DNA of 64,000 nucleotides from Thiorhodococcus sp. (GCA_029257385.1 JARIBS010000091.1:1-64000), one strand, 5' to 3'. Counted from the first letter of the stretch, positions 1-13,809 are shown. Made by a program: numbers and translations. Notes: generated by a model from the letters alone, not told the origin.

Positions 1-930
1 CAGGCAGGCTGCGCCGATTGCCATATCCCCCACGAGGGCTTCGCTTACCTCAAGAAGAAGATAACCAGCGGGGTCAGCGACTTGTATGCCGAGATCACCG
101 GCAGCATCCCCAATGCGCACGCCTACGAGGAAAAACGTGCCGAAATGGCCCGCAAGGTCTGGGCGGAGATGGAAGAGAACGATTCGCGCACCTGCCGCAG
201 TTGTCACAACACCGAGTTCTGGGATCCCTTTGAGCAGAGCGCGAAGGCCGCCACCGCGCACCGCTCTATGGCGCAGAGCGCCCAAACGTGTATCGACTGC
301 CACCGCGGAATCGCCCACTTCCCGCCAGAATTCGGCAACGAGGCGCAGGCTGCTGGCGGCGAACTCAGCCAACTGGCCTCTACCACGCCAGAGGATGCAG
401 ATGTGCTCTATCCCATCCGCCAGCGCGAGCTATTTGAAAGCAAGGATGGCACCCAGCAGATCGCGCGCATTTTGCCGAGCACACGGCTGCAGGTGCTTGA
501 TCGCGACGGCGACTGGCGCAAGGTCCAAGTCGACGGCTTCCAGCCGCCGGATGTCAAGCAAGTTCTCTACCGCAGCCCCGGCAAGCGCATTATCGCCGCA
601 TCGATCGCCGAACCCAAGCAGCTGACCAATGAAACGACCAATAACGATGTCGGTTGGGATCAGTCACGGATCACCGGCTGGGTCAAGGCCGACAACATGA
701 TCGCCGACGCACAGCCGATTTGGCACTATGGCGAGGAGCTTAACAACGCCTATTGCGGTAACTGCCATAGCGTGATGGGACCGCAGAACTACACCGCCAA
801 TCAGTGGCCAGCAATGGTTGATGCCTATGCCGGACGCACCTCAATCAGCGATGTCGACAAATCGCTGCTGACCTTCTATCTGCAAACCCACGCCAAAGAC
901 ATGCCCGCGCAGGGGGAAAGTAATGAGTAA
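1..930 (+). CDS. torC: TorC-type multihaem c-type cytochrome, 3' part
   Basis: The gene enters from the left edge, so the start, the membrane anchor and probably the first haem site are missing; 309 codons remain in frame 1. Four CxxCH haem sites are visible: CADCH (nt 10-24), CRSCH (193-207), CIDCH (289-303) and, after a long linker, CGNCH (754-768). Three NapC/NirT-type haems followed by a separate C-terminal monohaem module is the layout of pentahaem TorC, which passes quinol electrons to periplasmic TMAO reductase. The stop overlaps the torA start by 8 nt (ATGAGTAA), so the two are translationally coupled. The ORF track's TTG start at 82 is an artefact of the window edge. Family is confident; whether the substrate is TMAO, DMSO or another oxide is inferred from torA. 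Confidence 0.9.
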   Translation, partial: QAGCADCHIPHEGFAYLKKKITSGVSDLYAEITGSIPNAHAYEEKRAEMARKVWAEMEENDSRTCRSCHNTEFWDPFEQSAKAATAHRSMAQSAQTCIDCHRGIAHFPPEFGNEAQAAGGELSQLASTTPEDADVLYPIRQRELFESKDGTQQIARILPSTRLQVLDRDGDWRKVQVDGFQPPDVKQVLYRSPGKRIIAASIAEPKQLTNETTNNDVGWDQSRITGWVKADNMIADAQPIWHYGEELNNAYCGNCHSVMGPQNYTANQWPAMVDAYAGRTSISDVDKSLLTFYLQTHAKDMPAQGESNE

Positions 931-3385
931 ACCCTTGAAAATGCAGCGCCGAACCTTCCTGAAAAGCACTAGTGGAATGATCGCCGCCGCGCTCGTATCG
1001 CCAATCGGGGCGGTGCGCGCGATCGCACAAACCGCACGCGAGACCGTCATCACGGCCGCGCACTGGGGGCCTTTGTCGGTCACCGTTAAAAATGGTCGGG
1101 TCATCGCATCAGGTCCGGCACTGCCCAATCGCCGCGAGAACTATCTGCAGAGCGTGGTGGCCGATCAGATCTACCATCGCGTGCGCGTCAAACAGCCGAT
1201 GGTGCGCAAGGGTTTTCTCAACAATCTCGACGAGGTCGAACACCCCGACGGGCGGCGCGGCAAGGATGAGTTTGTGCCCGTGAGCTGGGAGCGCGCCTAT
1301 GATCTTATCGAGCAGCAGCTCAAGCGCGTGCGCCAGCAGCACGGCGCCAAGTCAATCTGGGGCGGGTCTTATGGATGGCGCTCATCGGGCAGTCTGCACA
1401 CCGCCTTTACGCTCATGCAGCGGTTTTTTTGGCTGACTGGCGGCTATGTTGACGACGTCAACAGCTATTCTACGGGTGCCATCAGCGTGATCATGCCGCA
1501 CGTCATGGGCAATTCGGAGACTACCGTGCCACAGACGACGTGGCCCGTGATTCTCGAGCATTCGGACGTCGTCGTGATCATGGCCGCCAATCCGATGAAC
1601 ACTCTCAAGATTGCTTGGACCAGCTCCGACGAGGAAGGTCGTAGCTATTTCGAAAAGCTGCGCGATAGCGACAAACGCGTCATCATCATTGATCCGATGC
1701 GCTCGGAAACGGCGCGCTTCTTCGGCGACCGGGCCGAATGGATCGCGCCGAACCCGACCACCGACGTGGCGCTGATGCTCGGCATTGCCCACGAGCTGCT
1801 GACGACAGAGCGCCACGATCAGGCGTTTCTCGATCAATACACCGTCGGCTTCGATCGCTTTGCCGCCTATCTGCGCGGGGAAACCGATGCCACTGAGAAA
1901 ACGCCCGAGTGGGCGGCCGCCATCTGTGACGTCCCGGCGGAGAAGATCCGCGAGTTGGCAAAATTATTCGCTGACAATCGCACCATGCTCATGGGCGGCT
2001 GGGCCATGCAGCGCGCCGATAAAGGCGAGCAGACCCACTGGACGCTGGTCACGCTGGCCGCCATGCTCGGCCAGATCGGACTACCCGGCGGCGGTTTCGG
2101 GTTCTGTTATCACTACTCCAACGGCGGTACTCCGCCCCACGAAGCCGTCGTCGTACCGGGTATCAGCGCCACCCCCGATGCACCGCATCTGGCCGAGCGG
2201 GTCGAAGATACGAGCAAGTACACGCTACCAGTGTCGCGTATCGTCCATGCTCTGGAAAACCCTGGCGACCTCATGGACTACAACGGCACGAAAGTGACCC
2301 TGGCCGATATCCGCCTGATCTGGTGGTGCGGCGGCAATCCCTTCCATCATCATCAGGACACCAACCGTCTGCGCCGTGCGTGGCAGAAGCCCGAGGTGGT
2401 CATCGTCTCCGAGCCTTACTGGACCGCGACCGCCAAGCACGCGGATATCGTGCTGCCGATCACGACCACCTATGAGCGCGACGACATCACCATGACCGGT
2501 GATTTCTCCAACATGCACATCGTGCCCATGAAGAAGGTCGTCGAGCCACAGCACGAGGCTCAGGACGATTACGAGGTTTTTCGCGAGCTCTCCGCGCGCT
2601 TTGGCGTCGAGCGCGAATACTCCGAGGGCCGGACTCAAATACAGTGGATCAAACACTTCTATGAGCAGGCCAAGCAGGTCGGACGCTACAGACGCGTTCG
2701 CATGCCGCGCTTCCAGCAGTTCTGGGAAGCGAACGAGATTTTGAAAAACCCGCCCGATCCGGACCGTGTGAACTGGGTACGCCATGCCGATTTTCGCGCT
2801 GACCCGATCCTCAATCCGCTTGGCACCCCATCCGGCAAGATCGAGATCTTTTCTCAGACCATCGACGACATGCACTACGACGACTGTCGTGGCCATGCGT
2901 CCTGGCTGGAGCCGGTGGAATATCTCGGCAATGCCACGCCGGACTATCCAGTCCACATGCTGACCCCGCATCTTGCCTATCGTCTGCATTCGCAGCTCAA
3001 TTACACACGGCTGCGCGAGCAATACGCCGTAGCCAATCGCGAGCCGGTGCTGATCCACCCAGAGGATGCCGCCGAGCGCAATATCAACGACGGCGATCTG
3101 GTGCGGGTCTACAATGGACGCGGTCAGATCCTGTGCGGCGCGGTGCTTGATGAGGGGCTCAAGCGGCGCGTGATCGCGGTGCACGAAGGCGCCTGGTACG
3201 ACCCGACCGACGACGGCGACAACGCGCTCTGCAAAAACGGCAACATGAACGTCCTGGTGATCGATCGCGGCACCTCGAAGCTCGCGCAGGGTAACTGTGG
3301 CTATACTGCCCTTGTGCAATTTGAGAAATTCACCGACCCTGCGCCCAAGCTCACCGCCTTCGACCCGCCTACCGGCGCGGCCTAA
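923..3385 (+). CDS. torA: Periplasmic molybdopterin TMAO/DMSO reductase TorA
   Basis: The 820-aa product belongs to the DMSO-reductase superfamily and reduces N- or S-oxides as terminal electron acceptors in the periplasm. A twin-arginine signal (RRTFLK near residue 10, then a hydrophobic stretch) indicates folded export with its Mo-bis-MGD cofactor. The motif NSYSTGA near residue 190 carries the serine expected to ligate molybdenum. MPHVMG, NPMNTLKIAW, AAMLGQIGLPGGGFGF, HHQDTNRL, TAKHADIVLP and a C-terminal KLTAFDPP resemble TorA more than BisC-type enzymes. It overlaps torC by 8 nt and is probably co-transcribed with it. No TorD chaperone or TorSTR regulator is inside the window; they may lie to the left. 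Exact substrate preference cannot be read from sequence. Confidence 0.92.
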   Translation: MSKPLKMQRRTFLKSTSGMIAAALVSPIGAVRAIAQTARETVITAAHWGPLSVTVKNGRVIASGPALPNRRENYLQSVVADQIYHRVRVKQPMVRKGFLNNLDEVEHPDGRRGKDEFVPVSWERAYDLIEQQLKRVRQQHGAKSIWGGSYGWRSSGSLHTAFTLMQRFFWLTGGYVDDVNSYSTGAISVIMPHVMGNSETTVPQTTWPVILEHSDVVVIMAANPMNTLKIAWTSSDEEGRSYFEKLRDSDKRVIIIDPMRSETARFFGDRAEWIAPNPTTDVALMLGIAHELLTTERHDQAFLDQYTVGFDRFAAYLRGETDATEKTPEWAAAICDVPAEKIRELAKLFADNRTMLMGGWAMQRADKGEQTHWTLVTLAAMLGQIGLPGGGFGFCYHYSNGGTPPHEAVVVPGISATPDAPHLAERVEDTSKYTLPVSRIVHALENPGDLMDYNGTKVTLADIRLIWWCGGNPFHHHQDTNRLRRAWQKPEVVIVSEPYWTATAKHADIVLPITTTYERDDITMTGDFSNMHIVPMKKVVEPQHEAQDDYEVFRELSARFGVEREYSEGRTQIQWIKHFYEQAKQVGRYRRVRMPRFQQFWEANEILKNPPDPDRVNWVRHADFRADPILNPLGTPSGKIEIFSQTIDDMHYDDCRGHASWLEPVEYLGNATPDYPVHMLTPHLAYRLHSQLNYTRLREQYAVANREPVLIHPEDAAERNINDGDLVRVYNGRGQILCGAVLDEGLKRRVIAVHEGAWYDPTDDGDNALCKNGNMNVLVIDRGTSKLAQGNCGYTALVQFEKFTDPAPKLTAFDPPTGAA

Positions 3386-3470
3386 GTACGATCTCTCCCG
3401 CAGCAGGTCGTTACACTACTGCGACTCGCATCGCTTTCATCCGCAATCGACCACAGGAGAGACGAGGTTC

Positions 3471-5750
<2,280 letters not shown>

Positions 5751-5780
5751 GACCGCGCGGTTGATCGCGGCAACCGCCGC

Positions 5781-7133
5781 TCATTCCCCAGGCGCGACGA
5801 CGGCCCGGATCGTCCCGCCAGCGACCTGTGCCTGGATACGGTCGCCGGACTCGACCTGGCTTGGGGCGCGCACGATCTCACCGCCCGGGAGCCTGGTCAG
5901 GATGGCATAGCCCCGCGTCAACGTCCCCAATGGACTACGGGCATTCAGCCCCGCCGCAGCGCGCATCAGGCGCTCGTGGCGATGGACGAGCAGCGCTGAT
6001 TGAGACCGGCTCAAACGCTGACGCAGTCCGCCGAGCAAGAGTCGCGCCCGTTGGAGTCCGCGCTCGGGCGAGCGAGCGGCAAGCCGCTCGGCCAGCGGGC
6101 TGAGCCGCTGGCCATTCTGCGCGATGTGCTGCGCCATGAGCGCATTCAGACGCAACGCGGCGCGATCCAGACGCTGGGCCTGCTGCTGGAGCCGTGCTGG
6201 CGGGTGCGCAGCAAGGTTGAGCTGACGGCTGGCCGCGCTCAAACGCTGGCGGCTCAGCATGCTCCGGCGTTGCCACGCACCATCCAGGCGCAGCTCAAGC
6301 GCACGCAACCGCTCGCGCACCTGCTGCGCGGAGGGCGCCACCAGCTCGGCGGCCGCCGAGGGCGTGGCGGCACGCTGATCGGCGGCCAGATCGGCGATGG
6401 TGATGTCGATCTCGTGCCCGACACCACTGACGATGGGAATTGCCGAGGCGCGAATGGCACGCGCTAGCGCCTCGTCGTTGAAGGCGTTGAGATCCTCGCG
6501 CGAGCCGCCACCACGGGCCAGGATGAGCACGTCGCACTCGGCACGCGCATTGGCTAGCGCGAGGGCCGCGACCAGCGAGGCCGCAGCGCTCTCGCCCTGG
6601 ACCTGAGCGGGATAGATCATCACCGACAGCGCGCTGAAGCGTCGCCCGAGGACGGTGAGCAGATCGCGCACGGCCGCCCCGGATGGCGAGGTGATCAGCC
6701 CGACCTGACGCGGAAAGGCCGGAATCGCCTGTTTGAGAGCCGTCTCGAACAACCCCTCCTCGGCCAGACGCTGTACGCGCTGCTCAAAGGCCAGCAGCAG
6801 CGCGCCCTCGCCATCTGGCTCCAGATGCTCGACGACGAGCTGAAAGTCGCCCCTTGGCTCATAGAGCGTGACCCGCACCCGGGCCAGAACCTGTTGTCCG
6901 TTCTCGGGTCGAACGTCCAACAGGATGCGTTTGGCACGGAACATCGCACAACGCACCTGCGCGGCTTCGTCTTTGAGACTGAAGTAGATGTGTCCCGAGG
7001 CGGGCCGCGCCAGATTGGAAATCTCCCCGCGCACCCAAAGCAGCGGAAAGCTGCCGTCGAGCACGGCCCGCGCCTCGCTCGCCAGGCGCGCGACGCTGTA
7101 GATGTCACGGGAATAATCCAGTGTCCTGCTCAT
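5781..7133 (-). CDS. xseA: Exodeoxyribonuclease VII large subunit
   Basis: The 450-aa product is the catalytic large subunit of ExoVII, which degrades single-stranded DNA bidirectionally in repair. An N-terminal OB-fold (about residues 5-105, with WVRGEISNL and SGHIYFSLKD) is followed by the catalytic domain with ARGGGSREDLNAFNDE and GVGHEIDITIADLAAD, and then a long Arg/Gln/Leu-rich helical region that assembles with XseB. Length matches the family. It converges on glgX with a 30-nt gap and is divergent from guaB; xseB is not in the window. Confidence 0.95.
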   Translation of the reverse strand: MSRTLDYSRDIYSVARLASEARAVLDGSFPLLWVRGEISNLARPASGHIYFSLKDEAAQVRCAMFRAKRILLDVRPENGQQVLARVRVTLYEPRGDFQLVVEHLEPDGEGALLLAFEQRVQRLAEEGLFETALKQAIPAFPRQVGLITSPSGAAVRDLLTVLGRRFSALSVMIYPAQVQGESAAASLVAALALANARAECDVLILARGGGSREDLNAFNDEALARAIRASAIPIVSGVGHEIDITIADLAADQRAATPSAAAELVAPSAQQVRERLRALELRLDGAWQRRSMLSRQRLSAASRQLNLAAHPPARLQQQAQRLDRAALRLNALMAQHIAQNGQRLSPLAERLAARSPERGLQRARLLLGGLRQRLSRSQSALLVHRHERLMRAAAGLNARSPLGTLTRGYAILTRLPGGEIVRAPSQVESGDRIQAQVAGGTIRAVVAPGE

Positions 7134-7179
7134 ACCGACGCTCGATGGATGGCGCGAATAGCGCCAGCGAGTTTACCGG

Positions 7180-8715
<1,536 letters not shown>

Positions 8716-8749
8716 CCGCGCACGGCGCGCCCGCACCTCCAGTCGGCTC

Positions 8750-8778
8750 ATCATCAGGCCATCAGAACGTCTGATGAT
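8750..8778. repeat. Short inverted repeat in the guaB-guaA gap
   Basis: ATCATCAG and CTGATGAT form 8-bp perfect arms around a 13-nt spacer between guaB and guaA. It could be a weak hairpin in the gua mRNA or a protein-binding site, or it may be chance. It has no T-run and so does not look like a terminator. Confidence 0.3.
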
Positions 8779-8813
8779 CGCCGCGACTCACACAACGAGA
8801 CCCATCCGAACCT

Positions 8814-10388
8814 ATGTCCAATCTCCACGCCGACCGCATCCTGATCCTGGACTTCGGATCCCAATACACGCAGTTGATCGCCCGGCGCGTCCGCGAGGCT
8901 GGCGTCTATTGCGAGCTGCACCCCTATGACATGGAGGCCCAAGCGATTGCCGATTTCGCCCCCAGCGGCATCATCCTGTCCGGTGGACCGCAGTCGGCGC
9001 ATGAGCTGGAGACACCGCGCGCCGATGCGCTGATCTTCGATCTCGGGGTGCCGCTGCTTGGCATCTGCTACGGTTTCCAGAGCATGGTCGCCCAGCTCGG
9101 CGGCACGGTCGCGCCCGCGACCCATCGCGAATACGGCTACGCTCAGGTGCGCGCGCGCGGACACTCCCGACTGCTGCGTGATATCGAGGACCACACCAGC
9201 CCCGAGGGCCATGGCCTGCTCGATGTCTGGATGAGCCACGGCGATCGGGTCGAGTCCCTGCCGCCCGGCTTCCAGGTCATCGCCGAGACCGAGCACGCCC
9301 CCTTGGCCGGCATCGCCGACGAGGAACGTCGCTTCTACGGCGTGCAGTTTCATCCCGAGGTGACGCATACCCGTCAGGGCCAGCGCATCATCGAGCGCTT
9401 CGTCCACGAGATCTGCGGCTGCGGCAAGCTCTGGACGCCGGACAACATCATCGCCGACAGCATCGCGCGAGTGCGCGCCATGGTCGGCTCGGACCACGTC
9501 CTGCTCGGGCTATCGGGCGGGGTCGACTCCAGCGTGGTCGCCGCCCTACTCCACCGCGCCATCGGCGATCAACTGACCTGCGTCTTCGTCGACAACGGTC
9601 TGTTGCGTCTCGGCGAGGGCGATGAGGTGATGAGCACCTTCGCGCGCCATATGGGCGTGCGGGTGATCCGGGTAGATGCCGAGGAGCGTTTTCTCGGACG
9701 GCTCAAGGGCGTGAGCGATCCCGAACAGAAACGCAAGATTATCGGCAACACTTTCATCGAGGTCTTCGACGACGAGGCAAGCCGGATCGATGCCGTCAAA
9801 TGGCTGGCCCAGGGGACTATCTATCCCGACGTCATCGAATCCGCCGGCGCCAAGACCGGCAAGGCCAAGGTCATCAAGTCCCATCACAATGTCGGCGGTC
9901 TGCCCGAGGAGATGAATCTGGCGCTGGTCGAGCCGCTGCGCGAGCTGTTCAAGGACGAGGTGCGCCGCATCGGCGTCGAGCTTGGCCTGCCCTCTGAGAT
10001 GGTCTACCGCCACCCCTTCCCCGGCCCTGGTCTGGGCGTGCGCATTCTCGGCGAGGTACGCAGGGAGTATGCCCAAACCCTGCGCCAGGCCGATCACATC
10101 TTCATCGAAGAGCTGCGCGCCGCCTCGCTCTATGATCAAGTCTCGCAAGCCTTCGCCGTCTTCCTGCCGGTACGCTCGGTCGGCGTGGTCGGAGACAACC
10201 GTCTCTATGCCCACGTCATCGCGCTGCGCGCGGTCGAGACCATCGACTTCATGACCGCGCGCTGGGCACATCTGCCCTACGACTTCCTTGATCGAGTCTG
10301 CCGCCGCATCGCCAACGAGGTCGAGGATGTCTCGCGCGTGGTCTACGACATCACCGGCAAGCCGCCGGGGACGATTGAGTGGGAGTGA
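8814..10388 (+). CDS. guaA: GMP synthase (glutamine-hydrolysing)
   Basis: The 524-aa product aminates XMP to GMP using glutamine and ATP. The N-terminal class I glutamine amidotransferase domain has its nucleophile in LGICYG and the His/Glu pair in [11 protein letters not shown]; the ATP-pyrophosphatase domain carries the PP-loop [13 protein letters not shown]; the C-terminal dimerisation domain ends in the typical GTIEWE. It follows guaB on the same strand. The stop is followed within a few bases by a two-copy heptamer repeat. Confidence 0.97.
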   Translation: MSNLHADRILILDFGSQYTQLIARRVREAGVYCELHPYDMEAQAIADFAPSGIILSGGPQSAHELETPRADALIFDLGVPLLGICYGFQSMVAQLGGTVAPATHREYGYAQVRARGHSRLLRDIEDHTSPEGHGLLDVWMSHGDRVESLPPGFQVIAETEHAPLAGIADEERRFYGVQFHPEVTHTRQGQRIIERFVHEICGCGKLWTPDNIIADSIARVRAMVGSDHVLLGLSGGVDSSVVAALLHRAIGDQLTCVFVDNGLLRLGEGDEVMSTFARHMGVRVIRVDAEERFLGRLKGVSDPEQKRKIIGNTFIEVFDDEASRIDAVKWLAQGTIYPDVIESAGAKTGKAKVIKSHHNVGGLPEEMNLALVEPLRELFKDEVRRIGVELGLPSEMVYRHPFPGPGLGVRILGEVRREYAQTLRQADHIFIEELRAASLYDQVSQAFAVFLPVRSVGVVGDNRLYAHVIALRAVETIDFMTARWAHLPYDFLDRVCRRIANEVEDVSRVVYDITGKPPGTIEWE

Positions 10389-10728
10389 TTGGGTATCTGG
10401 TGTCTGGCAATGTCAGGCATTGAATGTCCTCAAAACGCCGCTAATACACGCTAGTGCAAGACTAAGGTTTCCTCGGTTTTTCGCCTTCCAAGGGCAGGGG
10501 TTCATGCGACCTGCTGCTCTCCCTGTCGAGGGTTGATCCAGTCCTTGAGAAACTGCATCGGAGAACCTCAATCCAAGGATAAAATTGAAGAAATATTCTC
10601 CGGGCAGTTTTGTCCGGGATGCGACAGGTATGTATAGATATCTCACTGGATGGCTATATTAATGTCTTAGACCACGCTAGATTGATGTTGGTCTGTCACC
10701 CCAAACGGCTGCAAAGAAGAGGTAAGAC
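10389..10728. other. Intergenic region guaA to YgiW-like gene
   Basis: This 340-nt gap has no convincing gene. It starts with a degenerate heptamer repeat (10392-10407) and becomes markedly A/T-rich after about 10570, as expected for a promoter region; TATATT at 10655-10660 is a possible -10 but no good -35 partner is apparent. AGAGG a few bases before ATG 10729 is a good ribosome binding site for the next gene. The 77-codon minus-strand ORF across the gap lacks recognisable features and was not called. Confidence 0.5.
10392..10407. repeat. Degenerate heptamer repeat after guaA
   Basis: Two 7-bp units, GGTATCT and GGTGTCT, followed by GG, begin four bases after the guaA stop. On its own this could be chance; it is noted because three other heptamer arrays in the window also lie directly after genes. 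Confidence 0.4.
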
Positions 10729-11076
10729 ATGAAGGGTTATCTGCCATTGGTAATGTTTTGCCTGTTGCTATCTTCAACGTCCTTCGCCCAGTTCACGGGT
10801 CCATCGGCAACAGGCCAGGTAAGTACAGTCGAGCAGGCGCGAAGCGCCCCAATGGGCACGTACGTCACCGTCACAGGAAACATCGTTGCCCACCTGCGAG
10901 AGGACTATTACACCTTTCGAGACGCGACAGGCGAAATTCGGGTTGAGATCGGAAGCTCAGTCTGGCAAAACCGCAATATCGAACCCGACACAGAAGTGCG
11001 GCTGCTTGCCGAGGTTGATCGAAACATATTCGTAATCACCTATCTATGGGTCAAGTCACTCGAAATTGTTGAGTGA
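10729..11076 (+). CDS. Periplasmic OB-fold protein, YgiW/YdeI (BOF) family
   Basis: This 115-aa protein has a clear Sec signal peptide (MKGYLPLVMFCLLLSSTSFAQ, cleavage after SFA) and one OB-fold domain: VSTVEQARSAPMGTYVTVTGNI, then the YTFRDATGEIRVEI core and VRLLAEVDR. YgiW/YdeI relatives are periplasmic stress-tolerance proteins that do not bind nucleic acid; some are controlled by QseBC-type or cationic-peptide sensing systems. It stands alone between guaA and the usp gene (convergent), preceded by AGAGGTAAGAC as ribosome binding site. Family membership is confident; the exact role is unknown. Confidence 0.85.
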   Translation: MKGYLPLVMFCLLLSSTSFAQFTGPSATGQVSTVEQARSAPMGTYVTVTGNIVAHLREDYYTFRDATGEIRVEIGSSVWQNRNIEPDTEVRLLAEVDRNIFVITYLWVKSLEIVE

Positions 11077-11151
11077 CTGCGCACAAAAGAATCGCACTGT
11101 CTTGCCCAAGGGCATGAGGAGTCGAGTCTCGTCGACGCCCTCGCCACTGCG

Positions 11152-12015
11152 CTACCTCAATAGGAGCGTCGGGATCTTGGCCGAGCGCAGCAGATCGGAC
11201 GTCTTGCTGCCGAACAGCAGGGTGCGAATCGGTGAGTGTCCGTAGGCGCCCATGATGAGCATGTCGATCGCCTGCTCCTGCACGGCGCGGGCGATAATGC
11301 TTTCGGCATCGCCCGGGATCAGCGCGGTCGGCGCCTCAAGACCGGCGGCTTCGAGCGTCGTTCGCGCCCACTCGAGCTGCTTAATGCCGTCCTTGCGCTC
11401 CTTGCCCGACATCAGCAGATGCACTCTCAGCCCGCGAAACAACGGGCTTGTGGCGACCATCTCGACCCCGCGCCGGGTGACACTGCCGCCGTCGAAGGCG
11501 ATCATGACGCGGCTTGGCTCCTGGAACCCCTCGGTGACGGCGAGGATCGGTTTTTTGAGTGCGCGCACGACACGCTCGACGTTGCGCCCCAGATCGCGCT
11601 GCGTCGTCTCGGCCGATTCGCCGCGGCGCCCGAGCACGAACAGACGCACGTCCGGCTGCTGTTCGATCAACACCTCTTCCAGTTCACCATAGCGCTGGCG
11701 CACATCCGGCGGGGCGGCCCCGGCGCGGATGGCCCGCTCGCGCTGGCGCATGAGGAATAGCCGACCACTCTCGCGTGCCTCTCTGCTGCGGGCTGCGTCC
11801 TGCTCGGAGAGTTTGGTCAGCAGGTGTTGCTGGGCGTTGAAGCCGATTGCGCCGCTGTGATCGCCGCCGTTGGAGACCTCCGGGCGACGATTGATGATGT
11901 GCAGCAGCTCCATCGGTGCCAAGGTGCGACGGGCCGCCCAGGCGGCGGCGTCCGTCACGGTGTCGGCAAAGCGCGATTGGTCGACACAGGCCAGAATCTT
12001 ATCTTCGTTCAACAT
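11152..12015 (-). CDS. Tandem universal stress protein (UspA x2)
   Basis: A 287-aa protein with two UspA domains. The first (about 1-140) starts ILACVDQSRFADTVTDAAAWA; the second (about 160-287) starts RVMIAFDGGSVTRRGVEM and ends with the ATP-binding pattern MGAYGHSPIRTLLFGSKT. The conserved nucleotide loop G-x2-G-x9-G(S/T) is seen only in the second half, suggesting that only that domain binds ATP. It starts 13 nt after the SulP stop and is almost certainly co-transcribed with it, a frequent partnership that suggests post-translational or stress control of the transporter. Confidence 0.9.
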   Translation of the reverse strand: MLNEDKILACVDQSRFADTVTDAAAWAARRTLAPMELLHIINRRPEVSNGGDHSGAIGFNAQQHLLTKLSEQDAARSREARESGRLFLMRQRERAIRAGAAPPDVRQRYGELEEVLIEQQPDVRLFVLGRRGESAETTQRDLGRNVERVVRALKKPILAVTEGFQEPSRVMIAFDGGSVTRRGVEMVATSPLFRGLRVHLLMSGKERKDGIKQLEWARTTLEAAGLEAPTALIPGDAESIIARAVQEQAIDMLIMGAYGHSPIRTLLFGSKTSDLLRSAKIPTLLLR

Positions 12016-12028
12016 GCCAGTTCCCCTC

Positions 12029-13504
12029 TCAGTGATCCATGATCCGCGCGACGGCGTCGGGCTTGTCGTGCACGGCGAAGCGGTCGACTAGGGTCGCGCT
12101 CGCCTCGTCGAACCCGTCCACCTCAACCTCAGTGCCTTCGCGGCGGAACTTGATGACCACCTTGTCTAATGCGCTGATGGCGGTGATGTCCCAGAAATGC
12201 GCACGGCTGACATCAATGCGCACCCGCTCGATCACCTCCTTGAAATCGAAGGCTGCAACGAACCGGTCCGCCGAGGCGAAGAAGACCTGACCGGTCACCA
12301 GATAAGCGCGCATTCGACCCTCGTTCAGCGACAGCGAGTCGATGTGCAAAACCTTGCCGACCTTATTCGCAAAGAAGAAGCCCGACAGCAGCACACCGAC
12401 CAGCACACCCTTGGCCAGATCATGTGTGAAGACGACCACGATGACAGTCGAGAGCATGACAACATTGGCCTCGAGCGAATGCTCGCGCAGGTTGCGGATT
12501 GAGGCCCAGTTGAAGGTGCCGATGGACACCATGATCATGACCGCAACCAGCGCAGCCATTGGGATCTGGGCGACCCAGTCGTTGGCGAAGACGACCATCA
12601 GCAGCAGGAAAAGCCCAGCGGCCAAAGTCGAGAGCCGCCCGCGTCCGCCAGATTTTATGTTGATGACCGACTGGCCGATCATGGCGCAGCCGGCCATACC
12701 GCCGAAAAAGCCGGTGGTGATGTTGGCCACGCCCTGCCCGACACACTCGCGGTTTTTGTTGCTGGTGGAGTCGGTGAGATCGTCGACGATGGTCGCGGTC
12801 ATGAGCGATTCGAGTAGTCCAACGGCTGCCAACGTGGCCGAAACCGGGAAGATAATTTGCAGCGTCTCCCAGGTGAGCGGGATATCCGGTATCAGGAAAA
12901 TCGGCAGGGTGTCGGGCATGTCGCCCATGTCCCCGACCGTGCGGATGTCTAGCCCCAGCGCCAGGGTCACGCCAGTCAGCACCAGGATGGTCACCAGTGG
13001 AGATGGGACGGCCTTAGTGAGATAGGGGAAGAGATAGATGATCGCCAGCCCGGCCGCCACCATCGCGTAGACCTGCCAGGTCGCGCCGATCAGCTCAGGC
13101 AACTGGGCCATGAAAATGAGAATAGCTAGGGCATTGACGAAACCGGTAATCACCGAGCGCGAGACGAAGCGCATCAGCCCCCCCATCCGCAGCGTGCCCG
13201 CTAGGATCTGCAGCAGCCCGGTCAGCACGGTCGCAGCGAGCAGGTATTGCAGCCCGTGGTCTTTGACCAGCGTCACCATCAACAGCGCCATAGCGCCCGT
13301 CGCCGCCGAAATCATGCCCGGTCGGCCGCCCAGAAAGGCGGTGACGGTGGCGATACAGAACGAGGCGTAGAGTCCGACCTTGGGGTCGACGCCCGCGATG
13401 ATGGAGAAGGCGATGGCCTCGGGGATGAGCGCCAGCGCGACGACCAGACCGGCAAGCAAATCGTTGCGAACGTTGGGGAACCATTCCTGGCGTAAGGCTT
13501 TCAT
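12029..13504 (-). CDS. SulP-family anion transporter with STAS domain
   Basis: The 491-aa inner-membrane protein has about 10-14 hydrophobic segments (from residue 15 to about 390) and a C-terminal cytoplasmic STAS domain (about 400-491). The N-terminal [32 protein letters not shown] and the internal [29 protein letters not shown] are typical of the SulP group that includes the Na+/bicarbonate transporter BicA. Substrate (bicarbonate, sulfate or another anion) cannot be decided from sequence; no cysteine biosynthesis or carboxysome gene is nearby. It forms an operon with the downstream tandem USP gene. Confidence 0.9.
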   Translation of the reverse strand: MKALRQEWFPNVRNDLLAGLVVALALIPEAIAFSIIAGVDPKVGLYASFCIATVTAFLGGRPGMISAATGAMALLMVTLVKDHGLQYLLAATVLTGLLQILAGTLRMGGLMRFVSRSVITGFVNALAILIFMAQLPELIGATWQVYAMVAAGLAIIYLFPYLTKAVPSPLVTILVLTGVTLALGLDIRTVGDMGDMPDTLPIFLIPDIPLTWETLQIIFPVSATLAAVGLLESLMTATIVDDLTDSTSNKNRECVGQGVANITTGFFGGMAGCAMIGQSVINIKSGGRGRLSTLAAGLFLLLMVVFANDWVAQIPMAALVAVMIMVSIGTFNWASIRNLREHSLEANVVMLSTVIVVVFTHDLAKGVLVGVLLSGFFFANKVGKVLHIDSLSLNEGRMRAYLVTGQVFFASADRFVAAFDFKEVIERVRIDVSRAHFWDITAISALDKVVIKFRREGTEVEVDGFDEASATLVDRFAVHDKPDAVARIMDH

Positions 13505-13610
13505 CGTCGGTGGATACTCTTGCTGAGCCAGACCGCTGGAGCGAACGGATGCGCTGGCGACCGCGCCGGACGAATGGATGGCGTCGGGGCGATCTGGCGG
13601 CGTTTGTTCG

Positions 13611-13656
13611 AAAAAGAAAAAGCCGATCCCGGCGGTGCCGGAAACGGCCTTTTTAT
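13611..13656 (-). terminator. Rho-independent terminator after tRNA-Cys
   Basis: Read on the minus strand, a GC-rich imperfect stem (GGCCGTTTCCGGC / GCCGGGATCGGCT) is followed by a run of TTTTTCTTTTT. It lies downstream of tRNA-Cys and upstream of SulP. A T-run also flanks the other side, so it could work in both directions. Confidence 0.75.
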
Positions 13657-13735
13657 TTGGATCTGATGGTGAGTCTGGGATCGAGCTGGAGAATGCTGCC
13701 GGGTGAAGGCAGTGATCCAGCTAGATCGAGAAATA

Positions 13736-13809
13736 TGGAGGCTGAACCCGGAATCGAACCGGGGTGCACGGCTTTGCAGGCCGCTGCATAACCACTCTGC
13801 CATTCAGCC
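13736..13809 (-). tRNA. tRNA-Cys (GCA)
   Basis: The minus strand reads GGCTGAATGGCAGAGTGG and continues through an anticodon loop CTGCAAA (anticodon GCA), a TTCGATTC T-loop and an encoded CCA end. The acceptor arms GGCTGAA/TTCAGCC pair perfectly; total length is 74 nt. It lies downstream of proB on the same strand with a terminator behind it. Confidence 0.97.

Noticed and set aside
2225-3319. 364-codon minus-strand ORF opposite torA
   Set aside because: Shadow of torA in a GC-rich frame; no recognisable protein features.
3297-3470. N-terminal extension of glgX in the ORF track
   Set aside because: It overlaps torA, lacks family similarity, and a better ATG with ribosome binding site follows.
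10413-10646. 77-codon minus-strand ORF after guaA
   Set aside because: No recognisable features and no plausible ribosome binding site; lies in a promoter-like A/T-rich gap.
13510-13791. 93-codon plus-strand ORF across the tRNA-Cys region
   Set aside because: It reads through a terminator and the tRNA gene; typical antisense tRNA artefact.
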